This document shows, piece after piece, positions 11,691-24,260 of a DNA stretch of 64,000 nucleotides. Below the pieces are notes generated by a model that saw only the letters and a program-made list of their open reading frames with translations, made no database searches and was not told the DNA's origin. The DNA comes from Chaetorhynchus papuensis (taxonomy: Eukaryota > Chordata > Aves > Passeriformes > Rhipiduridae), in NCBI GenBank assembly GCA_013396525.1, contig VWYX01000120.1, forward strand, positions 174,402 through 238,401. Direction: 5' to 3'. The position numbers and the translations under genes were made by a program. Position 1 is the stretch's first letter. Each line of letters begins with the position of its first letter.

Positions 11691-13550
11691 GTCTAGAACA
11701 ACTTTCTGCTGTTGCAGCAGCTGAGCTCAGCAGGATGAAAGCTGCTTTCCATCTCCAAGTCCAAACTCACAGAGCAGGGAGACTGCTTTCCCCTTCCTCC
11801 CCATCAACATACTGCAGTAGGACACAGATAGTCCCTGCATTTTTCTGGGCCTCATGTTTAGGAGATGACCAAGTGATTAATTTAAAAAATATATTTTACT
11901 CTGTGTTTACATTTATGGATGGAAATACCAATGGTCATCTTGTTTCTGTTTCACCTGATATCATAATTTAGTGGGGTTCTGGCAATGAACAGTGTTTTGT
12001 TTTGTCCTGTTATCTCTACTTTGTAGTCAGGTCCAGCTATTTCATGACTGGAGAGACTGGGCTTGGAGAAAAGGAGCCCATGGGCTGTGCAGAGCTCTGT
12101 TCCCTTGAACTCTCCTTCTTGAAGGAAAGGGTGCTCAGCCATTCACTGGAGATTTATTATTACTGTTATTGCTATTACTCTCAGAGGCCTTCAAACATTA
12201 AGAATGCGTTATTGTCAATATACTAAATAATTTTTGAAAACTCTGACTTTCCAGTAGATTCAGGCTATTCTTTGCCATTAACTGAACAGTACTGTGGAGC
12301 CCAGCTCCTGAAGCATTGCTGAGTGTCTTCGAAACTGCCACTGAAATTCCATCCTGCAAAAGTATGGAACAATTTCTAACATTGCCTGGTGGATTTGAAA
12401 GGCAAACTTATACAGAAAATATTAGTTTAAAATTATCACAAGTATATGTCAGGCTTCATTCTTATAAGAGGTCAGCAAATCTGTCCACATGGGTCAATTG
12501 TATCTTTATGATGCCAAGGTCAAAGGACTGAGCATTGTAAGTCCCCATAGCATAAACTTGAGTATATGTGGATACCAAAATGTATCAAGGGCATCTGATA
12601 ATTGAATATCTCTGCAGAAAAACCCATGTTTGTACAGATAAAAATATCTCTCCAGGAGAGCACCTGGAAAAGAACTCAGGGATCAGTTAGATCACATATA
12701 CTCCCTTGAGAAGTCTAAATGGCTATAGAAGGAGTTTGGATTCAGTGATCTGTCCTTGAGGTTTCTCTTGGTGATTTCTCCCAAAGCACTGGTGTTGTGT
12801 GGCCCCTGTGCCAGAAGTAATGTATCAGGATGTCAGAGAGCTTGTCTCATGTCAGTCATCAGGACAAACTCTTAGAGAAGAGGGGGACAAAACCTGTTGC
12901 AACTGGCAGCCCAAGCAAGCAGTAAGTGGTGACTTAGAAGAAACAAGCAAAAGAGTGCCACAAGACCCAGAGGCTGTCTGATTTCAAAAAAAATGTCACG
13001 GACTTGGTTGAGGGTAATCAACAAATAGTAAAAAGAAAACTTGTTTCTGCTGACTGAAATTTCTGCCAGTCTTCAGTGTCCATTAGCAGTATAAATAGTG
13101 CACAGACTGATAGGAGCCATCACAAATATATATTCTCTCCCACTGGGAGGTTTAATAAGTATTGGTAGCTCCTAAAAATGGCTATAATGTTTATTGATTT
13201 AAGACTTTGAGATTCTACTGAGGGATAATCTGAGGGTTTCATAATGTAAACTATATGGTTGTCTATATATAGCTTTAAAACACAAAGTCACTGCTGTAAA
13301 TCTAGATGCATTATTTGTGTGTATATTTTTGAGGCAGATTTTAATGCCTGTAGTTAAGGTTGTGTAGGTTTTGTGTATTCTTTAGTGGGATAAAACTACT
13401 GTTCACTTTTAAGTTTATTTTCTTTCAAGTTTGTATATAACCCACCACCTGCACATAAAAAAATGAATGAGTCCCAGGTTTGAAATTTAAGGTTATCTTT
13501 GTAATGTGATCTTTAACCACACAAAGTGGTAGTACTGGTTTTTGTGGGGC
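11691..13550. other. Unique non-coding sequence
   Basis: No gene recognised. The part at 13060-13330 is A+T-rich and contains a MEF2-like decamer at 13263. It could be regulatory, but conservation cannot be judged from one sequence. Confidence 0.5.
13263..13272. promoter_or_regulatory. MEF2-like site
   Basis: CTATATATAG fits the MEF2 consensus YTA(A/T)4TAR exactly and is palindromic. Single 10-bp matches in A+T-rich DNA are common by chance, so only the motif itself is claimed. Confidence 0.25.
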
Positions 13551-13580
13551 TTTTTTGTTTGTTTGTTTGTTTGTTTGTTT
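13551..13580. repeat. (GTTT)n microsatellite
   Basis: Six uninterrupted GTTT units follow a short T run. Simple repeat. Confidence 0.95.
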
Positions 13581-15744
13581 GAGTTTGAGAATAAGCATAG
13601 AAATAAGATTTTTTTCTGATCCATTTTCTTCTCTCAGGGGAATATGTTTCCTGTGAAAAGCCAGCGGAAACTCCCAAATTCTGTAGCCAAACTGGCATTT
13701 GGATAGTATGCAATGAGTAACACTCAGCCCACAGTGGAACTGAAAGAAATGGTGAACTGTGATGACCTGAATAAAGTACTTTGTACTGTAAAAACTGTTG
13801 TAAAACCACTCACTCAGTTAGAGACTTCATCATAAAGAGAAGCGTAAGAATTAAAGTTATGTTCGTAACTTCAGGTTTACCAATCTCTCCTTTGGGGCAC
13901 TGTGGCTCAATATACCTCAGCCTCAATATTCTTTATTCTGTGTTTGAATAAATGAATGTGTAGCTATAAATTCACCTATATTTTATATGGAAATCTACGG
14001 CAAGGTTAATATAGTGTATAATTATTATTACAATGGAATTGCTGGGGGTTTTTTTAGTATGTAAAAGGCTGTCACTTGAAAAGTGAAGTAGTTACTGCTC
14101 CCACAGGTGCCAGGGAAAATTCAGTTCCAGTGTGAACAAATGAGCTGTACTGCTGTGTCACCCGATGTGGCCACACACGCTGGGTACCTGATGAGAGGAC
14201 TGGTGAAGAGCTCAGCTCTCTGCTCTCATGTCTCAGCAAATCTGTACGAGGTAATCTTAGGCCTTTCCTGTTGTTCATGACCTGCTTTTATCTTCAGCTA
14301 CACCCAACAGCCCTCTCTAAAATCCATTATAGCACTGCAGATCTGTCTGAGCACAGACTGTATGGGCTGAGAGACCTAATTAGTCACCTAAGGTTGCATT
14401 CTCTTTGTTACTCCACAAAAATGATATTGATGGGAAACATATGTCGCCTCAAAATAGGAATAGTATCAGGTTTCTTAGAATAAAATAATGGTAATTCTAA
14501 AATAAGGAAAAATATATGTTGCAATAAGTTGCACAAAATACCCTAAATTACCGTAATGGGAGAAATTCCTCAGAGCTGCATCTGTGTGTTTGTGGCAGTT
14601 CTTATCCAGGAGGTGGAATGATCTGTCTTCACCAGAACTTTACAAACCTGTCTCAAATGCTTCTGTGCTTTTCTGTCTTACCAGTGTTGTGAGGTGGCAA
14701 AGAGCAAGGCAGTGCTGTTCGTATCTGCTCGATTGCAAACCTCCTACAAACTTGTAGCAGTGTACTAAATCTCTAGAGCTTCAGGTTTTTTTCTTTCTTT
14801 TCCTCATAGGAGTTTGAATGACTTACAGAATCCTGGTGCACACGTGGCCCTTTGCTGTAGCTCGGAGCAGGGATGTGGCTTTCTCTCCCAACTCACAGAA
14901 AAGTCCAAATTGCAGCTCAGGCTGACTGCAAAGGGAGGTCATAGAGGAGAACGTTACAGTTAATAACACAAAGGCTATTTCCCCCTCTCATAAATATATC
15001 AGCTAAATGCTGTGACTGGATGAGAGTGATGCTAGAGTGGATTCAATTTGAATTAAAAATAGTTTTACTACTTCTAGACCTACTTGGATCTGCTGCATTT
15101 TCTCAATTGTGTGACTTGTAAAAATGTTTGCTAAGCTTCATTATATATCTCTTCTCAGGACACACATCCTTTCAGAGAATCCTGGCCCTAATCCTATTTA
15201 CAGACATTCAAGTGCTTGCCATTACACTGGAACTAGTTCGTCTTTAGGCAGAATTAAATTATGTTTACTTTCTGAGTTGACAAACACTTTAAGCACTTTG
15301 TCTTTTAAAATGCTTAAACAATATGGCAAACTTGTTGAATCTTAGCACTGCAATGATTGCAAAGGTCACACAGACTGTCTCGACAAATGGAACAGTAAGT
15401 AGCAGAAATACTGTTGAATTGTAATAATCAGTAGCTAATTGAAGTGTGTGTCTGATTATAGAACAATTGAATAACTGCACCTCTTAGCTTTACCAAGAAG
15501 TTGACATCTGGGGTAGGAGCAGTGATATGCTGGAAGATGGTCTTCACATGAAGAAACAACCTGCTTTTCATCAATAGCATGACTGCTCTGCTAATTAGAG
15601 AAGAGTGAAGAAGGCATAAGTCAAGGAGGAATTTCCAAATCTAGATTAGGTTTAAAAGATCCATTAGGATAATTTCAGGGTCAGGGTTTGACATCATATT
15701 TGTTAATGCTGAAAACATAATTACTTTTTAATGCCTTCATAGTC
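13581..15744. other. Unique non-coding sequence
   Basis: No gene, RNA or recognisable mobile element. Open frames are all under 100 codons. Confidence 0.5.
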
Positions 15745-15805
15745 TGAAAAGGACATAGGCCCTTAAAACAAGATACAAATGGAGTTTAGGTGCCTAATTA
15801 AAAAT
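15745..15805. mobile_element. Possible ancient 'TTAGGTGCCTAA' family relic
   Basis: GGACATAGGCCCTTAAAAC and GGAGTTTAGGTGCCTAA follow each other with the spacing seen in an amniote repeat group built from 'GGACTTAGGCRCCTAA' modules. Only one arm is visible and the match is short. Confidence 0.3.
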
Positions 15806-18800
15806 TGTGAGAACTCTTGGCTCATATTGTCTTCCACATGCTGGAATCTCTCTAAATTCATGATTTTCAGATCCCCATCCCACCTTCACATAACTCAAAA
15901 ATCTAGAAATGCTGCCTGGAAAGGGACTGGGTGCCTCTCTGCTAGACAAATGCTAATACTCCCAAAACACTACTAGTAAACAGGATGTCTGCAGACAACT
16001 GGGCCTATAGATCACAAAATTCAGCCCTGTGTCAACTCTATTCCTTTTTGCCTCAAAAGGGAGGAGAGGAAAAAAATAACCTACCTAAAACCCCAAACCT
16101 AGCCAACCCAGCAAAAAAATCACCATGGGAGAAATAAGGGAAGGATTTCCTTTGTAAATAGTCATATATACCTGGTTCTGCAGGTCTCCTCCTGAGCGAA
16201 GACATTTTGGTGGATTGTCTTCCTGGTGGGTTGTCAATCTAATTGAGTCCTCTTTCCACCAGAAGCTTTCTCCAAGCAGAAAATAGAGGACTTGGTCCAT
16301 TTATTTGGTGCCTCCAGAAATTTGGAGTACCAGGGCAAATTGCTTCTACACGTGAGTGGTTTGTGCTGCATGGTGTGGATTCACTGTCCTTGGGTCATAC
16401 AGTGTATTGAGTTGCCCTCCTAATGCAGGTGGTTGTCTCAGAAATCTTGAACAGAAATACATTGCTCTCTCCATCAACTCCAGAGGGCAAGAAGTTGAAA
16501 GCAAAGATTTCAATTCCTGATGAGCATACCTCTCTCACTAGTTATTTTTGGTTGGTTGGTTGGCTTTTTAGTTGTTGTTTTTTTTTTCTAAGCTTCATTA
16601 TCTGGCATTCAAACCCTTCAAGATTTTAGAGAAAATCATGAAGAACTAGACATCTTTCCAAGTAAAGTCCTCAAACACATTGTCCTTAAAATCTCAAAGA
16701 TACAGACAAGAATATTCTTTTAATTCTGAAAGACATTGGATTTTTCAGAGTGGAGATTTGTGGTCCAGATAAGCTGCTATTCTTCTCATATATGCATCTT
16801 ATCTTTTTACAGATCTTTAAGGAAATAAAAAAGCTAAATAGCACTTTACCTCTCCAAAACTGGACTGGCAGTTATCTGATAACTTCTTCCTGACAAAGTT
16901 TCTCTGGTTTTGTAATGTAACTTTGTGCCAGTCTCACAGAGCTAACTTGAAATGACTTCTTTTATTTTTCTTCTGACATTAGGAACCAGTCTCTATCTTC
17001 AAAAAATAAGGGTTGAAATCCCTTATGAATCTTTAATTTGTCTATGAACTATAAACTCCTTGCTTGTTTCAGCACCTCTCCATTGTTTGATTCTAAAACC
17101 CCATAGGTTATGAGATTCCTTTGGAAATTAACTCCATGTATTTGCTTTAGTTATTGATAAATAATATAATGTTCCAAATGTAATAGATACCAATTTTCTG
17201 CAACACTAATTAACAACAGTGCTGATATTTAACATAAGAAAACTAAACCTTAGTGCTGTGGTCTGTTATTTAATGTAAATGCTATTGTATTCCATGGAAG
17301 TGTACTTTTCCTAAATGGAATTGTAGTGGTCAAACCTCGTAAGCTCCAGAACACATTTACTGAGTCTCACCCTTATCGTCCTGCCCCTGGGGCAGAAAGT
17401 CAAAGGAAAAAGTCAAGGATAAAATAGCAAATGTGGAATGTGTTCTCAGCTAAGAAATGAGAAGCAAAATGCTGGCAAAAAATGAGGGGTTTTTTTTATT
17501 CACTTTTGGTTATACAGAGGCTAGTAGAATATAAATCTCTGTCCATGCATACTGACTTGCAGAACTCATGCAGTGTGGGTGATCTGTACAGAACCTCTCA
17601 CAGTAACGTCTGATTTGTTTAAGTGTGTCAGTCTTGTTCATTTACTTTGACACAGCAGTCTGAGAGTTTAATGTATGATGGGCTATGAATAACAGTAATA
17701 CTCCTAAGGAAAAAAAAGTGTTTGTTTTCAATTTTTGTATCAGAGTAGATAGAGAATGGAAAATAATAAAATACAAATACAGAATTTCTCTTTTCTTTTG
17801 CCATATCTCACTCAGTAATGGAACAGCTTTAAAAGTGGAGATGCTTTTAACCCATTGTCAAAGCCAATAGTGACTTCATCAGTGGTATTTACTCAGCTGC
17901 TGTGTAGCTAGGCTCTATATAGCCTGGGACATGAATTGATCTCTTTCTGTCTCCATGTTCTTGACCAAGCCTCAAAAGAGGTTGCACAGGAAAGTCATCT
18001 CAGATGTTTTCCATCTTTGTGTTCTGAAGTGAGTGGCATTGAGTTAATGGGTTGGGAAGGGTTCTTGAATCAGAATATGGATGGAAAGTTTTGCCAGATT
18101 GATTTGGTATATTTTTTTGTTTCTGATGTTTCCAGTGAGGTTTCAAGGATGTTGGGGAGGAAAATACCTCTCTATCAGAAAGAAAAATATTATGGGGTTT
18201 GTTTTACTCCCTTTTTAAGAGAAGAGAAAAAAAAGCTATTCTTAAGTGTGTACACTTAACAACATACAGATGTGCACTCACGTAAGTTTTAATCAAAGAA
18301 CAATCATAAGAATGCAAAACTGATCTCTGGAAGCATCCTGTGCTGTTTTGATGTGGCCTCTAATTTTATGGGTGTCTGACACCAGCCAGGCCACAGGCAG
18401 GATGGTGCCTGTGAAGGCAGCTGCTAAATGGTGTTCTGTTTCCTCCCACGCTGTCCACCCTGTGCCAGCATTCTTTGTGAGCTCAAACCCTGCTCTGGTG
18501 ACTGGCTTATTCAATACATTTTAAATACTAGCTCCAAATCCCAGCTGATTCCTCAGTTAAATTCGCCTGAGGAACCTCCTGCAGCCTCTGGAACTCTGGT
18601 CCTTTCTCTGGTACCATTTTTTTTTGCCCCAGTAACTTTCAGTTCTTTTGCACACGAGTGTCTTATCTGATATATCTCTTCTCTTGCCTCCTGCTTTTTG
18701 CATTCTTGGTCTTTTCCTCCTTTTTTCCCAGGGGCTAGCCTCAGTCTGTGTGCTGCACATCAATCTCAATTTTCATTTTAATAGATTCCAGTCCCATTTC

Positions 18801-20618
18801 TCTATAGTCTCATCTTCTTTCCCCTTTCTCTTGTCTTTTCTGTATCTGATTATAGAAGTGGCTCACTGAGATTCATGGAGACACAGGGCATGTGCTCTTA
18901 AATTCTGACATCTGGCCTTAGTGTTGCAGGAGATATCTTCCATGCACAGCTTCTACCAAAACGGAAGAAATCTCTACTGAACAGGAGCAGAATTTATTAA
19001 GCTTTTTCTTATGAAATTTCAAGTCACTCTTCAAAATCTTGGAGACACCAGAACAGTACCTAGACAAAAACATCAAGGTGAGGACTGGTGAGTTAATTTT
19101 TTCAACATGGACAGAAGAGTTTACCTTGCTTTTTGAGGCAGGGAAATAATTTTGATATTTCTGCAGAGTACTTAGGATGGAAAATTCCAATTCAGGCTAC
19201 AGAAAAGCTTCCAAAGTTATGAGCAACTAAAGCATTAAAGACAGGATCTTAAAATAGGAACTGTTAAGCAATCTTGCTAATAGCTGGTATTACCAGCCCC
19301 ACCTATATAAAATATAAGTATTGCTGTTCTAATAGCCTAAATGCACTAAATACCACTAATATAATCTTAGTAATTGCTACCAGAAAGATGTGGCTGCTGT
19401 TTTCTTTACTTTATCGATCTGCCAAAATTATAAAGTGGCAGTACTTTATGTAAGCTTTATTTAAAAGCATAAAAGGAGAGTGATGACAGAATAGTTTTAT
19501 ATACTAATGTGGTAAATATAGCTAGAACTCTGTTCAACATGCCAAGGACGGAACAAGCCCCTGAAAATGCTATTTATTTGCTAGAATTAAAGAAAAGTGT
19601 GAGGGTTTAGATGGGATTTTGTTCTGGTTTTCGATGGTGTCCCTTGAAGAAGAAATCTATATTTTAGATAAAATAAAGTAGCAATAAAGTAGTTTACTGA
19701 CTGATCCACAGTGAGTTCTGAACATATTCAGATTAGCCTGTGCTGCAGGAAAAGCAGGCTATGAAATAAGACTTCCTTTTATTTTCTTGAGGGACACAAG
19801 CAGGCACGTGAGCATCTTCTCATTTTAATAACTTGCTATCCTTAGTAATTTCCTTTTTCTAACTTTTGGTTAGCAACAAGACCCAGACCACAGTGTTAAA
19901 ACACTCAGACATAAGGCCACAGGAGAAACATATTTGTGAGTGCTAGATCAAACAGTTCTGTTGATCTTCTTGTATTGATGAATTTCTTTGCAATAAAATT
20001 AATAACCTTGGGAAAGGTGTATTTCCATACTGCCTCTCCGAGTTCATCTTTGTATCAAAATTCCCCTCCCACATTTTGCACAGAAGATTTTTAGCTGCTG
20101 CTATTATAGAAATGCTGGAAAAAAATTAGGTCACTGTTCAGCTGGAGTTCAACACTTTATGCTGTATATTTGTTGCTTTTGTTCTGTAGAGGGTGTTGTT
20201 CATAGCATAGCTCTTGTTTCATAGTAGTTGTATTTTTGTTTTCCTTTGTATTTTGAATGATGTGTATTCTCTAAGCCTTTAAAAAACATCTACTGAATAG
20301 AGAAAGCTCAGAATTGATCCTGTGAGATATCGCAGGTAATCTTAAACACAATGTTCTCTTCCTTGCTATCTAAATAACAGTTTAGGCTATGTAAAAAGAG
20401 AATTTGAGTGGTGAGGAATCTTGATATAGAGCAAAAAATGCATGGAGATATTGGGAAGCCGACTAAAAATGCCAATATATTAAGCAGCACCTTATGCCAT
20501 CAGTACTTAGGTGTATTTTTATGCTTGTTTTCATTCTTCTGCAGTGAAAAATGTGGCTCAGGGACTTGTAAGTTATTGGAGAACCAAAGAAAGGTGAGTG
20601 TGTTGAAGAGTGTAGTGG
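15806..20618. other. Unique non-coding sequence
   Basis: No exon supported. The 107-codon plus frame at 17936-18259 and the overlapping frames at 18293-18869 have no recognised domain. The latter lie in a pyrimidine-rich stretch (18560-18850), which is poor in stops for compositional reasons. Confidence 0.5.
16544..16588. repeat. (GGTT)n and T-rich low-complexity tract
   Basis: GGTTGGTTGGTTGG (16550-16563) runs into GTTGTTG and a T10 run. Confidence 0.9.
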
Positions 20619-20639
20619 ACACCTAATTTAATTAGGTGT
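20619..20639. promoter_or_regulatory. Exact 21-nt palindrome with T-box-like arms
   Basis: The arms ACACCTAATT (20619-20628) and AATTAGGTGT (20630-20639) are perfect reverse complements around one central T. The outer bases form inverted AGGTGT half-sites of the kind bound by T-box factors, and the inner bases form TAATT/AATTA homeodomain cores. The 1-nt centre means it would act as a dimeric binding site, not a long-loop hairpin. Function is inference. Confidence 0.45.
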
Positions 20640-21349
20640 GGAGGACAGTGAAGCTCCATTTACACTTGCACCAGTCTTTGACAGTGGTGGTTGGGCTAGC
20701 AGGTGCAGACCTGAGCTGTGTCCCTTCCCATGCACAGCAGAAACATGCCAAGATGTTTTCCAGATATTGCCCATGAGAGTTAGACTCCTAGCACATGCAT
20801 AACGAGCCTGTAATGAGAGTGTTAATTCAAAGCACTGCTGCCTTTTCCCCCATTCCAGTTATCTGTGCAGCTCCTGTTCACTCCAGTAAACCTCCCTTAG
20901 TGTTCCAGGTAGCACAAAATTAATGAAGAATTTGAGTTTCAGAACAAAATCTACATAATTCCTTGCAATTTATTTATGGAATTTTTGTGTGAAATCAGCT
21001 TCTGTTTGTGTCTTAATCAGTTGTCTTGCAGATCACCTGCTCAAAATGGCACATGCAGATTCAACAAAAACAGGTTTTCAGTCAATTTAAGAGTTGTGGG
21101 ATAAGAGGGAAGGTCCTTTTGTGGATTCATTCCCACTGAAAAGCTAGAAAATAGAGGATGGGAATAAATGGTTAATTTTTTTTTCTAAAAGAGAGATTTG
21201 ATCCCATTGAAAGTTTTGTTGCATATTCAGTGTTTTCATACATTCCATTTATAATATGAAAAGAATAAGCAGAAGTCTAATAGAAAAGTCTAACTCTAAC
21301 TGTAAAGTATTGCAGAAAATTTTCATAATTGATGATAAGCTGGTGGGGG
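20640..21349. other. Unique non-coding sequence
   Basis: No feature recognised between the palindrome and the CR1 relic. A short T run lies near 21177. Confidence 0.5.
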
Positions 21350-22130
21350 GAGATCAATTTTTATAAATGTAAAGTAAGACACTTGGAAAACAACATTTAT
21401 AAATGCATATAAATGATGGGCTCTAACCTGATATTGCAGAAAATATTTCAATAAACATTAGATCATTGTTCACAGAAGAAAAAAAAGACAAATTGAATGC
21501 TAAGAATTATTAGAAAAGAGATTGATAAGAAAATATGAAAGGACTATTATGCAACAGAATAAATCTATGGTGCTCCCACATCTTGATAACTACAAACAAT
21601 TCTGGTCTCCTTATCTGAAAAGGCTACAACAGAGCTGAATTAAAAAAAAAAAAGACAGTGTTGATAAAAGATGTGGAATGAAGCCTCTGTAAGGACTGGC
21701 TAAATAAGCATTTCACCTTTGAAAAGAGATGATTGAAGGAGAAGAGTGGTGTTATGAAATTGTGAATGTCCTAGAGAAGATGGAGGTGTGGGGATGAGGC
21801 AGGAAATGTTCACTTTGACAGAAATAGAATAAAAATATCCAGCAGCAACTTTAAAAGTAAGTACTTGTCGTGCAACATAGAATTAAATTGGAATATCCTT
21901 TTACAGGAAGCAATGATAGCCAAGAGTGTTAGTGAGTTGAAAAAGAATTTGGACAAATTCATAAAGAATATGTCTATTAGTGACTGCTGAAAGTATGGTT
22001 CAGATGTCATCCTTGCATTCAATGTACTGAAGCACTAATTGATTATTTTTACACTCCTTGAGCATCTGCTCCTAGCCAGTCGGAGCAATTAAATTCTCAG
22101 CTAGATGGACTTTAAGTCTGTCACAGATTG
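21350..22130 (+). mobile_element. Long ancient CR1-type LINE relic (RT C-terminus and 3' UTR)
   Basis: The plus strand follows the second half of the ORF2 region of an old amniote CR1 family: AAATGTAAAGTAAGACACTT (21367-), the TCTATGGTGCTCCCACATCTTGA block that follows the RT core (about 21565), TTCTGGTCTCCTTATCT, the TTTGAAAAGAGATGATTGA block (21718-), AAAAGTAAGTACTT and AATTGGAATATCCTTTTACA, the AGTTGAAAAAGAATTTGGACA block (21935-), then a 3' UTR with GAGCATCTGCTCCTAGCCAG and CTAGATGGACTTTAAGTCTG. Every conserved block is in the right order, but frameshifts, stops and deletions are plentiful. It is inactive and very diverged, much older than the CR1 tails at 565 and 5612. It resembles families shared with turtles and crocodilians more than young bird CR1 subfamilies. 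Confidence 0.87.
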
Positions 22131-24213
22131 ATCATGGTCATGAAGCTTATGGTCTTTCTCTGGGAATGGTAAATCTTGAGGGACAGAGTTCTTTGATGAA
22201 GACAGTTTGTAAAGACTTTGTGCATCACTTTATTTTCACCGTCCTTTGATAATTGGAGAGATAAAACATTATGCAAATCATTAGTTAATAAATAATTACT
22301 GACTATAATGAGAGAGTGAGAACTGAACCTATTTTGATGTTTCTGCTGCAGCTGAATGCAGATCTGTTTAATCAGGTTTTTATTCTAACAAGTGTAGATA
22401 CACACTGTCCTGCACTTTGAAAATTTGTTCTTAAAAAGTACTGTGTCTTCATAGGAAGCATTCACGATTTAGGTGCAATTGCTGTCTTTATTTGACAGTG
22501 AAGGATCCTCAGGAAGCTGTTTTGCAGTGGCTCTCTACCAGCTCTGTAGTCTCATTTCTGTCTGCAGTGAGGAGAAATAGATGTTTTCTTTTCTTGTGTT
22601 CATGTGCTATAATGATAAACTGAATATTTTCCCCCAAGACCACCTCCTGTGTGACACGTATTTGAAACTGCACCTAGCCATTGACCAGGTGCTGGAAGGA
22701 CTTCAGCAGCTGTCAATTTTGAGAGAAGGGAGCAGAAATATTGCACTAAGGAGTCCTTTGTGCTTTTCAAGAAAAATAATTTCATGCTTTATATTTCTAT
22801 AATCTGGGATGTCTGGAACATCTTTCAGCATGTACAGAGAGGGTATTATTGTAAATGTTACTGGTATATTAGGGTTTTTGGCCCTCCTAGCACCATTCTC
22901 CAGTTGGAATTAGTTTATTTCATGTATGATCTTACTCTCTTTGTTTGTACAATTTACTCAGATGGAGAAAGTAATCTGTGCCTAATTAGACACCGAATTT
23001 GAACCTAGTAACTTACTTAAATAGCTTTAAAAGCCACCGGTGTGAGCATTTCTATAACTAAATGTTAGTCAGGAAACATTTGTGGAAAAACTTTTTAGGC
23101 TCGTAGGAAGAGATGTAAGGAAGGGTTTAAACACCTGAGTTCCATAGTGCAGCAGACTTCACCCAGGATGTGGGGAGAAGAAGGATATGACAGCACAGTC
23201 TGGCCCAGGCAGAACTCCCTCCCTAAGCTTGGTTCAGGAGAGAGCACTGCCCTGCGTCTGAGCTATTGCCATATTGCTTCTGCCAGGTTATATTATCTCA
23301 AGCACAGACCACAACAGCTGCCTTGCAGCCAGCACAGCAGTTAGCAAGGACAGGGGATTTCAGATAACCTTCTGTCTGTGTGAACTTACAGCACGTACCT
23401 AGAAATGGAGCCTGCAAATCCTCAGCATGGAAGACAGGGAGTAGTTAGTTCCAGCCAGTATAAAGATTTGAGCATCCTGGGAATCCTGCCCTGCTCTCAA
23501 GCTGAGGATTATCTTGCTCCGGGTCCATGTGAAGGATCCTGCAAGAATGAGCTTTATCTACATTTCTGGAAAGAGCCCTTTGCAACTTCTCACCTGGGAT
23601 AAAGGGTGGAAGTAGGAGCAGCAGCAGCTTCTGTCAGTTGTTAAAGACACCAGACTGGGATGAACAACCCTAGTGCATGCAGGAGTATGTGGCCAAACTG
23701 AGCAGGGCATTAAGGCTCATGAGCAGTGCTCATCATGCCAGAAGCTAAGTCAAGCTTGTTTGCACGCTTAACCAAGTCTAAAAATCTTAACTGAAAAGCT
23801 TAAAGGCAGCAAGTCTCATGCATCTGAATTTCACATACAGCAGCCATGGGAACCCACCTTGGGTTTGCAGATAAATGTGCTCTATGCAGCCGTTCATAAG
23901 GTATGAACTGAAGTTCTCATGGATTCAGGAAATTCATTGCTGGATCTTTAGAAACACTGTTCAGATGAAGAAGTGCCAATAACCTCAAGTATGAAATTAG
24001 AAGACCTTAATTTCTAGGCATTCATAAAATAAATTCTTTATCAAGAAAGCTTAAAATGTGGTTAATTTAGTAGAAGACAACCCCTTGGGATATTCATATT
24101 AAATGCATTAACTCCCTTAATGAAGATCTCTGTCTAAACTATTAAATGTAGCAACACTTCCATCTGGGAAGCACAGGATTCTGGTTCATATTGAAAAAAT
24201 ACTCCTCATATTT
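22131..24213. other. Unique non-coding sequence
   Basis: No gene recognised. The small frames at 22581-22802 and 23147-23602 show no domain or splice context. Composition rises slightly in G+C at 23140-23700. Confidence 0.5.
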
Positions 24214-24260
24214 ACACAGACCTTTTCATTGCAAGATCTTAATGTGCTTTCACAAACTGC
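24214..24260 (+). mobile_element. Possible MIR-like SINE scrap
   Basis: ACAGACCTTTTCATTGCAAG followed by ATCTTAATGTGCTTTCACAA resembles the 'GCCTTTCATC..GGATCTCAAAGCGCTTTACAAAC' module of old amniote SINE-like repeats. A downstream GATAACTTCATTTTAG (about 24339) would fit the 'TTATCCCCATTTTACAG' block, but the stretch between them does not align. Confidence 0.3.
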
